Source: Lithospermum erythrorhizon (taxonomy: Eukaryota; Streptophyta; Magnoliopsida; Boraginales; Boraginaceae). From it: DNA of 64,000 nucleotides. The DNA lies in the NCBI GenBank assembly GCA_019722365.1, contig JADFUC010000391.1, positions 310,001 to 374,000 of the forward strand. Reading direction: 5' to 3'. The notes beneath the pieces were generated by a model, which made no database searches, was not told where the DNA came from, and saw only the letters and a program-made list of their open reading frames with translations. Positions 45,448 to 56,530 of the stretch are shown in pieces. A program made the position numbers and the translations under genes. The stretch's first letter is position 1. The number at the start of each line of letters is the position of its first letter.

Positions 45448-45458
45448 ATTATATATAC
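45448..45458 (+). promoter_or_regulatory. TATA box of the dirigent gene
   Basis: ATTATATATACCC about 90 bp upstream of the ATG at 45540, at a typical distance for a short plant leader. Confidence 0.6.
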
Positions 45459-45539
45459 CCAGTGATGAGCCTACTTAGTGCATTCACGTTCCACAATTCA
45501 TAGTGTTGATCAAGCTTCAAATTAGTAGTAACATACAAA

Positions 45540-46157
45540 ATGGCATCAATAGTTGCTAACTCAAAATCATCTGCCTTTCTTATCTTAACAATTTGCATAT
45601 TTTTCCTTTCCATTTCAATTACAATTCTAGCAAGCAATGAAGAAGTCCATAATGCTGAAAACTATGTGATGGGCACTAGTAGGAGAAAAGCATTGGATAT
45701 CTTAGGAAAGGAAAAGCTAAGCCATCTACGTTTATTCTGGCACGACGTGGTTTCAGGTCCTCGGCGGACATCAGTAACGGTTATTGTACCCCCTACGAAT
45801 AACACATTCGGGTTCGGGGTCATGAACATGATTGATAATGCACTCACAACAGGGCAGAAATTGGACAATTCGGCGATTGTAGGACGAGCACAGGGGCTCT
45901 ATGCATCGGCTTCACAGAAAGATATCGGATTGTTGATGGTGATGAACTTGGTTTTCACTAAAGGGAAGTATAATGGGAGTAGTTTATCACTTCAAGGAAG
46001 AAATGCAGTACTTAGTAAAATGAGGGAAATGCCTATTGTTGGAGGGAGTGGACTTTTTAGATTTGCTAGAGGTTATGCTGAGGCTCAAACTCGTTGGATT
46101 GATCGTAAAACTGGAGATGCCACTGTTGAGTATAATATTTATGTCTTACACTATTGA
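45540..46157 (+). CDS. Dirigent protein
   Basis: A single 205-residue exon with an N-terminal signal peptide (hydrophobic residues about 11-31, ending near ILAS). The dirigent beta-barrel domain follows: LRLFWHDVVSGP (about 63-74), FGFGVMNMIDNALT (about 90-103), VGRAQGLYASASQ (about 114-126), LLMVMNLVFTKGKYNGSSL (about 131-149), REMPIVGGSGLFRFARGYAE (about 162-181) and the final TVEYNIYVLHY. Dirigent proteins steer stereoselective coupling of phenoxy radicals in the apoplast (lignans, lignin, related phenolics). All hallmark motifs are intact, as are the length (about 180-205) and the intronless structure. The subfamily looks like the large DIR-b/d type with unknown substrate rather than the characterised pinoresinol-forming DIR-a. 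Confidence 0.94.
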   Translation: MASIVANSKSSAFLILTICIFFLSISITILASNEEVHNAENYVMGTSRRKALDILGKEKLSHLRLFWHDVVSGPRRTSVTVIVPPTNNTFGFGVMNMIDNALTTGQKLDNSAIVGRAQGLYASASQKDIGLLMVMNLVFTKGKYNGSSLSLQGRNAVLSKMREMPIVGGSGLFRFARGYAEAQTRWIDRKTGDATVEYNIYVLHY

Positions 46158-47368
46158 AATCAGTTTAATGAATGAATAAGATATCTGACTTGTGTTTTTG
46201 TTTTCCAAAAAATTTGTGATGTTATAATATACTTTTTATTAACCAAGAATGGAGTACAATCTATAAAAACTATATATCATTGTTATGAAGCAATGAACCT
46301 GAACTTCCACATTTGCAGTTGGATAGGCAAATAATAGACTGTAGCTTGCTGTCAAACAGTTGACAACAATAGAATGAATCCTTAACATTATGTTCAAAAC
46401 TAATCCAAATAATATCAGATTGTATGTAGTAGCACAGTAGAGTAGTAACACTAACATAACATTAGCAACTCTCTTCTAAGAGTGTACAGTTAAACAAATG
46501 ATCTGATTGTACACTAACATAACATTAACAACTCCTCTCATTCAATCGAGAATGTAAGCTAGTACATGCCGAAGAATTGCATCACTACCAAGCAAGTGAG
46601 CAAAAACTTTGCAACATTATGTAATTGGTTAGTTTCAAACCTATGTACAATTAGTATAGTTGGACAAAGCATCTCTCAAAATTCTCCTGATGCACTTTGT
46701 TGATCATGCATAAGCACTGCCCCAAAAGGCCATAGTGAAATGCGATAATCTGCCTCAACAAGATCCCTGGCAGGGGCGTACTGCATGCAGGACAGTTCTG
46801 AAATTTCGATTTCCTTAAAGTAAATACGCCTTCAATAAGAAAATGTATGATTATCAATCCTCGCTTCATAAAGTATACCATGTAATCGTTTCCAAAACAG
46901 TCTTGAGACCCTGAGGACTAAGGTCTCCCGGAGCATGAAAGATTTGATTGAAACCGCACCGAATTAAACCGACTCATTGTAAGTGATTAAGTTACGGAGA
47001 AGACAAAATGGAAACGTTGCAGAACAATTATATGGCTGAAGCTTTGTTATTATTTCAATCAATGATTACAAAGGTAAGCTACTGCTGTTATAGACAATCT
47101 GGCCAACACTCCTCTTCTATCATACGGAGTTACTCCCCGATATACACAAGAGATTCACGCGTCCCACAAACATAGCTAACCTTATCACTATACTAACAAT
47201 GCTACAAGTAGGATACGATACAATTGTGGAAGAGTCCTTATCTACTTTCGGTTTGTAGACACGGCTCAACAGTAAGAATAAAAAGAGTTGGTCTTAAATG
47301 GAGTAATACCCGAATAATGTTTTACTACTTAAGATGAAATTTGAACATCACGATTATACTATAACTTT
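46158..47368. other. Intergenic, nothing recognised
   Basis: The 3' UTR of the dirigent gene lies at the start. A minus-strand open frame at about 46651-46881 has no recognisable domain. A CATACGGAGTTACTCC repeat-end motif lies near 47124. Confidence 0.4.
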
Positions 47369-47784
47369 TGTTAGATATTTAATTTATCTTATCTTACCAC
47401 CCAGATTAATTGATAAAACATAATATCGAAGATTACCTTGTTTCATAAGGATTGAAGAAGCTGTGGGATTTGGATCTTCCAATTACATATGGCTTCCTAC
47501 TGTGTTCTTTTCGATAGGATGTAAAAGAATGAAAATCGTATGATTAGAACCTCGACCCACAAACTATATATAGAAAAATATAGAGGTTTCTATAGTTAGT
47601 ATTAGGCCGATAAATACAATAGAATGCATGTAGGGTTTCTACGCATATTAACCCATACTAATTTACAATACCTAATAAAAGCAAATAAGAAGCTTAAATA
47701 TAAATAAGCATTCATTTTAATTTAACTTTAAGATAGACTTTATGCATCTTATAATACGTGTTAGTACGCACGATTATTCTAACA
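47369..47784 (-). mobile_element. LTR of a Ty1/copia-type retrotransposon
   Basis: The 416 bp segment has matching ends: TGTTAGAT on the left and TTCTAACA on the right. Immediately beyond the right end, the minus strand reads CCCAAGTGGGAGAT, a typical polypurine tract found just before a copia 3' LTR, so the element runs on the minus strand and this is its 3' LTR. A TATA-like CTATATATAG (about 47560) lies inside. Degenerate pol sequence follows at higher coordinates. Confidence 0.75.
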
Positions 47785-48640
47785 ATCTCCCACTTGGGCA
47801 CATGTATTTCCTTATGTAATATGTATAACCTTAGGAGCTCAAAACCTTTGCTATCATAACCAAAGGTATCACTAAACAATCTCGTCCATTAATTATGCCA
47901 ACATAGAACCATTGAAACTTTTGTCATCTTTATCGTGACTAAGTCCTCAATGATCACGTATATGGACATAACCAAATGACATAGATCAAGTATGGATGTA
48001 GCATGAAATTACGTAGCAATGTGATGCTTACTTATGCTCATTCCAACTAGTCCTCTTTGAATTTCCAAAAGTGAGATCATACAAAAATATATATATCAGT
48101 GAACCATAGGTAAAACTTTTTATTTCTCTTGAAACATAAAATCCAAAACCAAATTATCTTTAACAAAATGAACATTCTAACAAACTCACTAAACTTGAAC
48201 ATCATCAAAATGACATCAGCACATGCCAATGGAGTATGCTCATGAAAGACATTAGTGGTAATCCATAATGTGGATCAACGGCCAAGTATAGTTTGTTCCA
48301 ATATGTTCAATAGACATTTTCCACTCACAGTACTTTCTTTAATAACTTCGAAACTTAATGTCAATGTGCTTTGTGTTTTGGCCAGACTTTGTTGTTATTA
48401 GAATACAACACTGCGAACTATTATGCTTAAAAAATCTTTAGTAGTCTTCATTACCATCTATTACCGTAATCAGTGACAACCAAATTCCATGACCATAAAA
48501 GCATGATTGGATGCCTCAAAACTATCTTATAAACTACCTTGTAGTAGAAATTCTTTATGAGATTCTGTTGGCGCTCTTCCAAGATATAAGCTCCTCAGTG
48601 ACCGATAAAGCATACCCAGGAATTATTGAACTCTTATGCA
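47785..48640 (-). pseudogene. Degenerate copia pol (RNase H end), 5'-truncated
   Basis: On the minus strand, frame-shifted and stop-interrupted sequence at about 48200-48450 still resembles the end of copia polyprotein: the YSNNNK-like residues, the H-D-K-type stretch, the EHIGT-like segment and the K-G-L-P-like segment preceding the 3' end. Numerous stops and frameshifts show it is dead. Upstream parts (reverse transcriptase, integrase, gag, 5' LTR) are not found in the window, so the element is truncated near 48640. Confidence 0.6.
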
Positions 48641-51322
48641 TTGTACATTACCTAGTTTCAAAGCTAATGAAAGTTGACATGCAGAGAGAGCGAGGTCTTT
48701 ATGTAGTAGCTGCGGTTTTATACACCGGTCTCAATTTATTATGATCTCAAAAATAGTACAACAAAAAAAACGTCTCTACTTGTTGTATTTTTGTTGTTAA
48801 ATCTTATTGAAAAAGTGAAAATATCATATTATATATCTTTGAATCTTTCCCTAAAAATATTATATCAAATTTCTCAAATCACTTTTTCAGCGATGAGGTT
48901 ATTGTCTACCGTGAGGTCGAATAAAGTTGAGGTCCTTGTGTAAGATTGATCCACTCAGCTTCATTAAGGGGGTTCACTGAGAAACATAAGCTTGGAAAGC
49001 ATAAGATGAGATGATGATTTTGTATTTGCTAATGCCTGGTGTGAAATTGATCCACACAGCAGCATCAATTGGGTTCAGATATACCTTTTAACCGAGCCTG
49101 AGTACTAAAAAAATTGACTCCAGAATTCAAACTTTTTATGAGTAGGATGTAACCTAGTACTCGAAAAAGTTCAAACATGTTCGACTCGTTCAAAAGCCTA
49201 AATTCAAAAGTCATTTCCTCCACGAGGTGAAAGCTCAGGATAGTCGACCATTTATGAGCACTCACGATGACCACTACAAGAAGGTTGTGGCTCAGACCGT
49301 TGGTAACCCTTTCTCATCTTGCTAATAGACATTCTGAATTGAAGCTACCATTGGCTATGACAACACTAAATATTTCAATGTACCCATGCGCGCTGAAAAT
49401 TTCCATGACTCACTCATGACCCTGAAGTCATATATGTACACTTGAGGCCAACAAGATTGGGAAGACATCATTCTTCCCTACATATCATATGCAATATACA
49501 TAAACCCAGAGGAATAAGATCACAACTGCTAATCAGATTTCAATCTAGAAATCGCTGCGTGTGTTACTTTTATGTCCTCTTTTAAAATATACATCCGTTT
49601 GCTGCTGAATTGGGACAAATATCCTATATGTAAAAAAAAAAACTTATATAGACTAGTATGTTCTTTAACTTCTCCAGCATCCTCTACTGCTACCTAGTCG
49701 TCAAGGGAGGATCAAAAGATTTGATAAAAACAGATGGGGAAAAAAAAACAGGAAACTGATTTGCAGTCAACCAACTGTATTTGGCCAAGCATCCTATCCA
49801 TCAAAAGTAATTGCAGGCTTCCAAACCTGGCCCTAAAACAGTAACAGGTTTCAGTCGAAGGCGTACAAGGAAAATGTCATTAAAATTTCAAAAAAAGTAA
49901 AACCACGTGAAAGACGAGAACACAAACTCAGGTCTGCACACCGGTCGCAAATATGGACCTTTTGAAGTGATTTTGAACCCAAATATGATCTGTAGCTGCA
50001 CAAGCACTTAGAAAACAGACAATAGCCACTCTAACCCTAGGATACAAGCTACCAGGATCGCCCAGGACTGAGACAATCTTGTACAAACATAACAGAATAG
50101 GATGTCGCAACTTTTCATTAATAACATGGATCTCTCATATATCAAACTATATCAAAACTTAAAAAATAGTACAATTGTAGATTTAACACCCAGCAAATTA
50201 ATATGATTCGAATCATTTGATTATGTGAATATAGAATATGCACAATTTCAGAGGCCAAGTAACATATGAAATGGTGGGTATATGATGATACAATGATGTA
50301 AGGGAACACTCAAAAAAAGGAAGAGTAATTCTAAATGAGTAATTCTAAATTTCATGTTTCAAATTTCACACAAAATTCTCATTACTTGAAGCAGCTGTGC
50401 TCAATACCATATACAAAAAGAATAATTTAAATCTTCGCCTCAATTGTTTGCAACAATGGTAGTGAAGTAAGAAAGTGCGAAAAACCACTGTAAATATCTT
50501 TTAAAATTCAGAGCCACTGCCCAAGTGAAACAGACCAATACAACTATACAAGTGTATGCCCATCTACAAAGCGCTTGCGTACTTACCAAAAATTGGCCTG
50601 AACTCGTTAAATCATCTACACAAGTTTTGAATTCCCAACTAAGAATCTAAGATACGTAATAATTTGAACCCATTTGTCCTTAATTTAGAAGCTTCCTATA
50701 CAGAGTAGACATTTTCATGTCTTCAGCAACTAATAATTTGAACTCCGTCTAGGACGAGAGAGCACTTATAGCTTTCTAGATAATTGAATTGTTCAAATCA
50801 ACAGCTCAACCCCGATTCATCTTCTATAAAAAAGGCTATAAAATTCATACTACCGAAGCTCCAAATTCCGTTTGTCTTAAATTCCTATGGAAATGCACTA
50901 GATAAACTAACAATCTTAGCCATTTGGCTAATATAGTACCCTACACGAGTTAAGCGATGACTAGGGTCCAAAATAATTTTCACCACACTAAATAATGTAC
51001 AACACCACTACATAAGTATGAGCAAGACATGTAATATATCATGCAGAACTACGAACATATTACAGCAACCTCAAAAGAACTCCACTGTAACACGAAGCAT
51101 CGGTCTCAGCACTAATATCCAAATCAAACACAGGCGTTCATCACATAATGAGAATCAAATAAAACAAAACAGACAAATTTGTTCCTAGCAACAGCAGCAA
51201 AGGACCATAAAACAGCCAAACTAAGTTCCAAGCATACGATAATTAATCCATCATAACACATAACAATATTGCAAATAGCCAAGTACGGAAATAAAACACG
51301 AAATAGAGAAACGAAACAATAT
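48641..51322. other. Intergenic and probable U2AF35 3' UTR
   Basis: A degenerate direct repeat occurs at about 48945-49080: AAGATTGATCCACTCAGC... GGGGTTCA versus GAAATTGATCCACACAGC... TGGGTTCA, about 105 bp apart. Short open frames on both strands lack motifs. The last few hundred bases before 51322 are probably the 3' UTR of U2AF35. Confidence 0.4.
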
Positions 51323-52174
51323 TCAATCCTCCCGGGGCTGGTTCTGCTCCTTCTCCTCCTTCTCCCTGTTCCATTGCTCGATTCTCGCTCTACGTTCCTC
51401 ACTCCCGTCCCTAACCGGACTCCTGCTCCTCCCCCTCGGACTCTCCCGTCTCTTCCTCCCCCCTCCATCTCGTTCATACCTATCATGCCTATCCCCACTC
51501 CGTCTCTTATAATCCCTTTCCCGATCCCTCTCCCCTCGATCCCTATGCTCCCTCTTCCTCGGACTCAAACTCCGACTCCGACTCCGACTCCTCCGACTAT
51601 TAAACCTCTTATACCTCCCAAACAGTTTCCTCCTCAAATCCCGGCCGATCATCTTGACGTGCATAAAATTACAATAGCCGCCCCGATTACAACTATTCTC
51701 CTCATACTGGCGACAAGTGGCCTCCCTAAAATCCGTAACGGGAGAGAAATCAGCGATAATAGGCCTCCCGGAATAAAACCTCCCTTGAAGAGCCTGCAAA
51801 GCAGCAGCAGCCTGATCCTCCTCCTTAAACTGTAAATAAACATTCCCAATCATATGATCAGCTAAATTATCACAAACATTAAGAGACTCGATTTCGCCGA
51901 ATTTGGAAAGCTCTTCGAAGAGGTCTTCGTAGAAGTCTTCGAAATGTTCTTGGATTTTACGGGGGTCGATGGGTTGGCCTTGGGAGTCGACTCCTGGAGT
52001 AATCATATCGGGACGGTGGTACATGTTGGAGAGGAGGAGGGTGGGGGAGATGGTGGGGCGGTTGTGGAGCCGGGAACATCGATCTCCGTGGCGGCAGGCT
52101 CCTATTTTGAAGTAGAATGGGCAGTTTACTCGGTCCTTTTCGGTCCCGAAGATGGAGGCTAAGTGCTCCGCCAT
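51323..52174 (-). CDS. U2AF35: U2 snRNP auxiliary factor small subunit (U2AF35)
   Basis: A single 283-residue exon. U2AF35 pairs with U2AF65 and recognises the AG at 3' splice sites in the nucleus. The domains are in canonical order: first CCCH zinc finger starting at C18 ([19 protein letters not shown] follows, including the conserved S34), UHM/RRM-like domain (about 45-145) with [21 protein letters not shown], second CCCH finger (C154 to H172: [19 protein letters not shown]), then an Arg/Ser-rich tail (about 190-255) and a charged C-terminus. Plant U2AF35 genes are typically without introns in the coding region, as here. The start [16 protein letters not shown] is universally conserved. It is transcribed away from PFP-alpha. 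Confidence 0.97.
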   Translation of the reverse strand: MAEHLASIFGTEKDRVNCPFYFKIGACRHGDRCSRLHNRPTISPTLLLSNMYHRPDMITPGVDSQGQPIDPRKIQEHFEDFYEDLFEELSKFGEIESLNVCDNLADHMIGNVYLQFKEEDQAAAALQALQGRFYSGRPIIADFSPVTDFREATCRQYEENSCNRGGYCNFMHVKMIGRDLRRKLFGRYKRFNSRRSRSRSRSLSPRKREHRDRGERDRERDYKRRSGDRHDRYERDGGGRKRRESPRGRSRSPVRDGSEERRARIEQWNREKEEKEQNQPRED

Positions 52175-52250
52175 GATCTAGGGTTTCTGGGGGGGGGGAG
52201 GATAGTGAGATAGGAAAGTGTTTAGGGCTGAAAATTAAGAATAAATTGTT

Positions 52251-52260
52251 CTTTATATAC
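52251..52260 (-). promoter_or_regulatory. TATA box of U2AF35
   Basis: GTATATAAAG on the coding strand, about 77 bp upstream of the ATG. It is retained in the duplicated copy near 56470-56482 (GTATATAAAAA). Confidence 0.65.
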
Positions 52261-52871
52261 GACTACTGAGGAAGTTAGTTGCTTCTTACCTGTTGTGTTA
52301 CAATTCTTTTGGTTGGTTTGTTTTTGGATGAATACAGTTAAAATATGAGGGGAATAATATTACCTGCGTTATTTCGTTTTAATTTTAAAAAATTGTTTTA
52401 TTACAAAATGGAATTCTATGTTCACTTTTAGAATAGGTTGCATTCATTTTAAAATCGTTCGGCGCAAATTGAGAAATGGAGTATAATGTATTTCACATAG
52501 AAAAGGCTCGAAGCTAAGTCTACATGACCGAGTTTATTTGAACTTAACTTTGTTAGGTTGGCAAGCCGGCTCATGCTGCTAGTTATATGATTAATAGTTG
52601 TTTGTCACATGAAAAAGTACGTCTACGCGAATTAGTTAATTCTTTTCATGTCTATGATTTTCGTTAATTATTACATGAACTTATGTTGACAAAATATTAT
52701 TTATGATAATTGTGATTACTCTTTGCGTGCTTGATAAACTTGGCGTATTTGTTAAAGACAAACTTATAAATTGGCATTGGCCTTTGTAGTATTCACCAGA
52801 TCATTTGAGGCTTGATTTTAAATACGTTTAGTAACATTAATTCCCGTTCCGTATTATATATATGGGTGGTG

Positions 52872-53132
52872 TACTCATAAATCGCAACGTTGTCATGTTG
52901 ACTTTTTGAATTTTAATAGTTGAATTTTGGCCAGTATATATATTTTTTTGTTTGTATTTTATAATATTTTATGAAAAAAATATAAATAAAATTAAATTTG
53001 AAATTCTTCGGGTGATATATTTTTTCATCAAATATTGCTCTGACCACCGAACAAAATATTTATGGTCCCGAGTTCAACTATTAAAAAGTCGAAAAATCGA
53101 AATGTGATGATCTTTAGGGATGGGAGGCAATA
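52872..53132. mobile_element. Stowaway-like MITE (family A)
   Basis: Ends TACTCATAAATCGC and, reversed, TATTGCCTCCCATCCC; the inner palindromic words AGTTGAATTTTGGCC / GGTCCCGAGTTCAACT and TTTGTTTGTATTTTATAATA match the copies at 961 and 54552. It is absent from the equivalent place in the second segmental copy, so it probably inserted after the duplication or was lost there. Confidence 0.55.
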
Positions 53133-54139
53133 TATCAATAAAATAATTTTTGTTATAATTTTGGGATTTGAATTTATTGTCGAGGATCGATGTATTTGTT
53201 ATGATGGCCTTGTTTGTTATAATCACATTAATCAAATTCCAATTTATCTATTAGCAATTAATGTTTATCTTTATTATTTTTTATGCACTCTATCCCTTTA
53301 AATTTTGAAATTTGCATCAAGTGAGTTAACTCGGAGCTCGGCTCGGTGAGCCATCAAAGAGCCGAGCCGTGTCTTGAAACTTCGTTTGGTGACAGTAGAA
53401 GCCAGTATTCTCGGTCGAAGACTCGGCTAAGATCGACCTAGATAACATCTCTAAGGCGTGGATTGTGAAAAATGTTCCACTAGAAATATTATTGTTATTG
53501 TTTCGACTCATATTTATCAAAAAGTGAATCCCGTTCTAATATGTCCGAATAAATTAAATACGTACATTAAGGTACGAAGACTTCTTAGTTATCCACAACA
53601 ACGAAATCGCTTTTTCACTCCTAAACATGTCAAAATACTGCTTCCATCCAATTTCTCTCTCAAGTCGATTATGCTCACTTATTCGAAGTAGTACTATGAG
53701 TGATCAAATTTGAATTAATGATATTTGTGACAATGTAAGTAAAAATATGGAACTAAAAACATTCATAGAATCATGGTACAAATATATATAATTCGAGTTT
53801 TTCATTAAAAAAATACGTAAACAATACATTATACTAAGCGTTTTACACATAACACTTGTAATACATTAGTATTACAACATAATAATTGTTTATATATATT
53901 CCTTTAAAAATTGATTATTATAAGTTACAAAAAACAAAAAAACATGAAATGTCTTAAATGTCCTTATTTTTATATGAATGGTAAGATCAAACATATTATT
54001 TATAGCATAATCCAACAATATGTAACTATATAAATTCGTTTCTTATAATACATGTGTAAGCTCCTAAGATGAATTCATTATTTAATTTGCGGAACCTATT
54101 ATAAAGTCATGATTTGAGTTTGTGGCATCGCCAATTCCC

Positions 54140-54160
54140 GCTCCTACATAAAAGCTCCTC
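54140..54160 (+). promoter_or_regulatory. Conserved promoter block before the orphan PFP-alpha exon
   Basis: CGCTCCTACATAAAAGCTCC, identical to the sequence about 90 bp upstream of the real PFP-alpha ATG. TACATAAAAG may act as a weak TATA element. Confidence 0.45.
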
Positions 54161-54229
54161 TTTACACAGTAAGTTAGAACGACACAATATTCGACTTATC
54201 AATAAACACATTAACATCCAAGAAACGTA

Positions 54230-54319
54230 ATGGATTCGGATTATGGAGTACCAAGAGAACTTTCTGATCTCCAAAAGCTTCGATCGTTATATCAACCTGA
54301 ACTCCCTCCTTGTCTTCAG
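54230..54319 (+). pseudogene. Orphan duplicate of PFP-alpha exon 1
   Basis: This 90 bp open exon begins at ATG, encodes 30 residues ([20 protein letters not shown]...) and ends TGTCTTCAG followed by the donor GTATTATATT, exactly like the functional exon 1 at 58818-58907. The two differ at seven bases: five silent changes and two within codon 20 (Leu here, Lys in the functional copy). No further PFP-alpha exon lies before 58818, so alone it cannot make the enzyme. Its splice donor is in the same phase, so it could be joined to exon 2 at 60209 as an alternative first exon. I label it a pseudogene only because its use is unproven. Confidence 0.85.
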
Positions 54320-54551
54320 GTATTATATTATATGGATTTCATATTGTTTGATTTACTATGAATTTGATGTTGCATGTATGTATAATATATAGTTTGTTAA
54401 TTGGTTTATATAATTTAGATTTATTGATTTAGTTGTTCATGCATTCGATCGAACGTGGGATGTTTGTTATGTCATTGATGGAATACGTAACATGTTGATT
54501 TCTACATTATAGGACAATAGATCCGATGTCTGCAAAAGTGCTGCAAATTTA

Positions 54552-55255
54552 TATTCCCTAAATTCCATAAAGATTGTCCACCGTTAAATTGACACGTCGT
54601 TGGTGTCTCCCAGGTTAATATATAAGATTTTGGACTTCTCTCTATTGCCAATTGGTTTTAGAGTGAACCTCATAGACTATTATCATGCTATTTACATCGG
54701 TAGTTGGTGTACTCCCGGTTAATATAGGTCTTGGGCTATCACTTTGAAACTTTTCAATTTTTCATAGTTGAATTTTGACCGTAGATATTTTTGTTTGTGT
54801 TTTATAATATTTGATGAAAATATATTGTAAAAAATTTGTGTTAGACTCATAGTCGAGTGGGCATTAAGGGCACAAGTCTGATCGACTTATTGGGCCACAA
54901 TTATTATTATTAGTTTTAGGTTTAGGGTCTTGAAGGCTACTGTACCTGATCTATAAATAAACATACTATTTGTATTTGTAATTTATATTCAAGCATTCAA
55001 TATATTATTTTACACTCTAACATTTTCTACATATTAAAAAGTAGACTTCAAGACACCAAACATAAACCTAATAATAATAATTGTGGCCCAATAAGTGGAC
55101 CAGACTCGTCCGGTTAATGCCCATTTCACTATGACTCTAATAATTTGAAATGTATTTTTTATTTATATATTTTTCATAAAATATTATAAAACACAAACAA
55201 CGGTCAAAGTTCAACTATGGAAAAAGTGGACAATCTTTGTGGGATGGAGGGAGTA
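54552..55255. mobile_element. Nested palindromic composite (MITE with inserted LTR-like DNA)
   Basis: Outer ends TATTCCCTAAATTCCATAAA and, reversed, TACTCCCTCCATCCCACAAA belong to the family A MITE. Long inverted repeats lie at about 54751-54940 and 55041-55230, sharing for example TTGGGCCACAATTATTATTA and GAAG(G/T)CTAC. The inner part is an LTR-like segment (54839-55022) followed by a partial inverted copy of it. A further stretch at about 54582-54750 interrupts the left arm of the MITE. At least two insertions into one MITE are needed to explain this. Confidence 0.6.
54839..55022 (+). mobile_element. Short LTR-like sequence (solo LTR or TRIM)
   Basis: 184 bp beginning TGTTAGACTC and ending CACTCTAACA, with a TATA-like ATCTATAAATAAAC (about 54950). 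An inverted partial copy of its first half is at 55041-55140. Size suggests a TRIM-type element. Confidence 0.55.
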
Positions 55256-55537
55256 CTAAATTACGAAATATGGTTTATGGATTTTGAGTTTTGATGATTG
55301 ACTTTTTAAATTATGAAGTTAAATGTTTATGTATAATGTAGTATATGTTTTATACTAACTACATCTATAAAAAATCGTCCACATTGCTTTTTAGGTCAAA
55401 ATTAACAAAGTTTGTGTTCTTAAATCTTAATAAACACAATAGTAATTTATTTTGATTTGGATTGTATTGTCATGGTAATAGTAAAATATGCTAACCATTC
55501 TTTTGATATATTTTTTACTAAATATACACACACACCT

Positions 55538-55581
<44 letters not shown>

Positions 55582-56361
55582 TTCTTAGAGTAAAAGCTCG
55601 TGTCTATAGTCGGGCAATTGACAAGCGTGATGACATTAGGGATTCACGATAGACTTACTAGAGTCGCTCGTAATCTATATATTAACTATAATACTAGAGT
55701 TAATATTATTTAATATATTACTCTTGTCAATTAGATCCAGAAGAGGTCACACACATAAAATCGGCCGGACTATAATAAAATGTATTATAAACTTCGAATT
55801 TAGTATAATTTAAAAGAAACGTGGAATGAAAATCGAGCCTGTGGACTCAAAGGCTTTCGACTCCTTATTACCAGTATGGAATTACGGTTTTGGGATGATG
55901 GAAAAGAGTTAGAGTTTAAGTAGGATTTGGTTCCTTAAAACTCTCATGTGTTTGCCTATTTAAGAGACATAATTAAACACAATTACAACTAATGCTTTTT
56001 TGCTCATATTTTTGGTTTGGCAGAGAGCAAAACCTCTCTCTCAAAAAACCCGCGGCAATCCCATGAGGAAGAAACAAAATTTTTCTTCCATCCTTTGATA
56101 CTTATTTTATCACTGTCGTTACAATGAAGCGTACAAAAGTAGTTGATAATTTATCGGTGTGGACGATCTTGGAATCACTACATTTTGGGTATTGTGAGCA
56201 ATTGATTACCTTTGAAACGTGATTTGATTGACCAAAGGTACACACTTATGTGAATTTGTTTATTATTTTTGTACAATCCGTAGTATTTTGGGATTAAGTA
56301 TCCATTAAGTTTAGAACTTATAATATGAATACTAAAACACTACAACATTCTATGGTCGGCA
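55256..56361. other. Spacer between duplication copies
   Basis: This holds a (TA)n(GA)n microsatellite at 55541-55581 and MITE-B-like words at about 55370-55520. The segment at about 55590-56340 looks like an LTR leader (ATAGTCGGGCAATTG..., TTTGCCTATTTAAGAGAC near 55955) but is not classified. The break between PFP-alpha intron 1 sequence and U2AF35 sequence lies in this interval. Confidence 0.4.
55544..55581. repeat. (TA)n(GA)n microsatellite
   Basis: TA dinucleotides run directly into about 12 GA units. Confidence 0.9.
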
Positions 56362-56395
56362 CCGGTCCGAAGATGGAAGCTGATCTCTACCGATG
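56362..56395 (-). pseudogene. U2AF35 5' fragment, start codon lost
   Basis: This matches the first roughly 34 bp of the U2AF35 coding sequence and continues upstream (to about 56530) through leader and TATA region. The start codon has become ATC (56392-56394), there is a 2 bp length difference within the first ten codons, and homology stops after CATCTTCGG-ACCG. It cannot encode U2AF35, but the promoter-like part is still recognisable. Confidence 0.85.
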
Positions 56396-56530
56396 ATCCA
56401 GGAGTTTGGCGGGGGGAAGGGGGATAGTAGAGATAAGTGTTGGGGCCGAAATTGAGAATAAATTGTTTTTATATACAAGTACTTTTGGTGAGGAAGTTGG
56501 TTCTCACTCTGGATCGGATCACGAGTTATT

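Larger units (their letters stand above)
52141..54500. repeat. Segmental duplication, copy 1 (U2AF35-side)
   Basis: Homologous, in the same order and orientation, to 56362-59040. Landmarks: the U2AF35 start and TATA (52141-52300), GTTCCACTAGAAATATTATT with CGACTCATATTTATCAAAAA (53475-53525), TTTTTCATTAAAAAA...ACATAATAATTGTTTATATA (53798-53900), CCAATTCCCGCTCCTACATA (54131-54150), PFP-alpha exon 1 (54230-54319) and its intron start (to about 54490). The copies are separated by small indels and mobile-element insertions. Confidence 0.9.

Noticed and set aside
51269..51835. 188-residue plus-strand open frame, Pro-rich
   Set aside because: It is the antisense shadow of the Arg/Ser-rich part of U2AF35, where low-complexity codons keep the opposite strand open.
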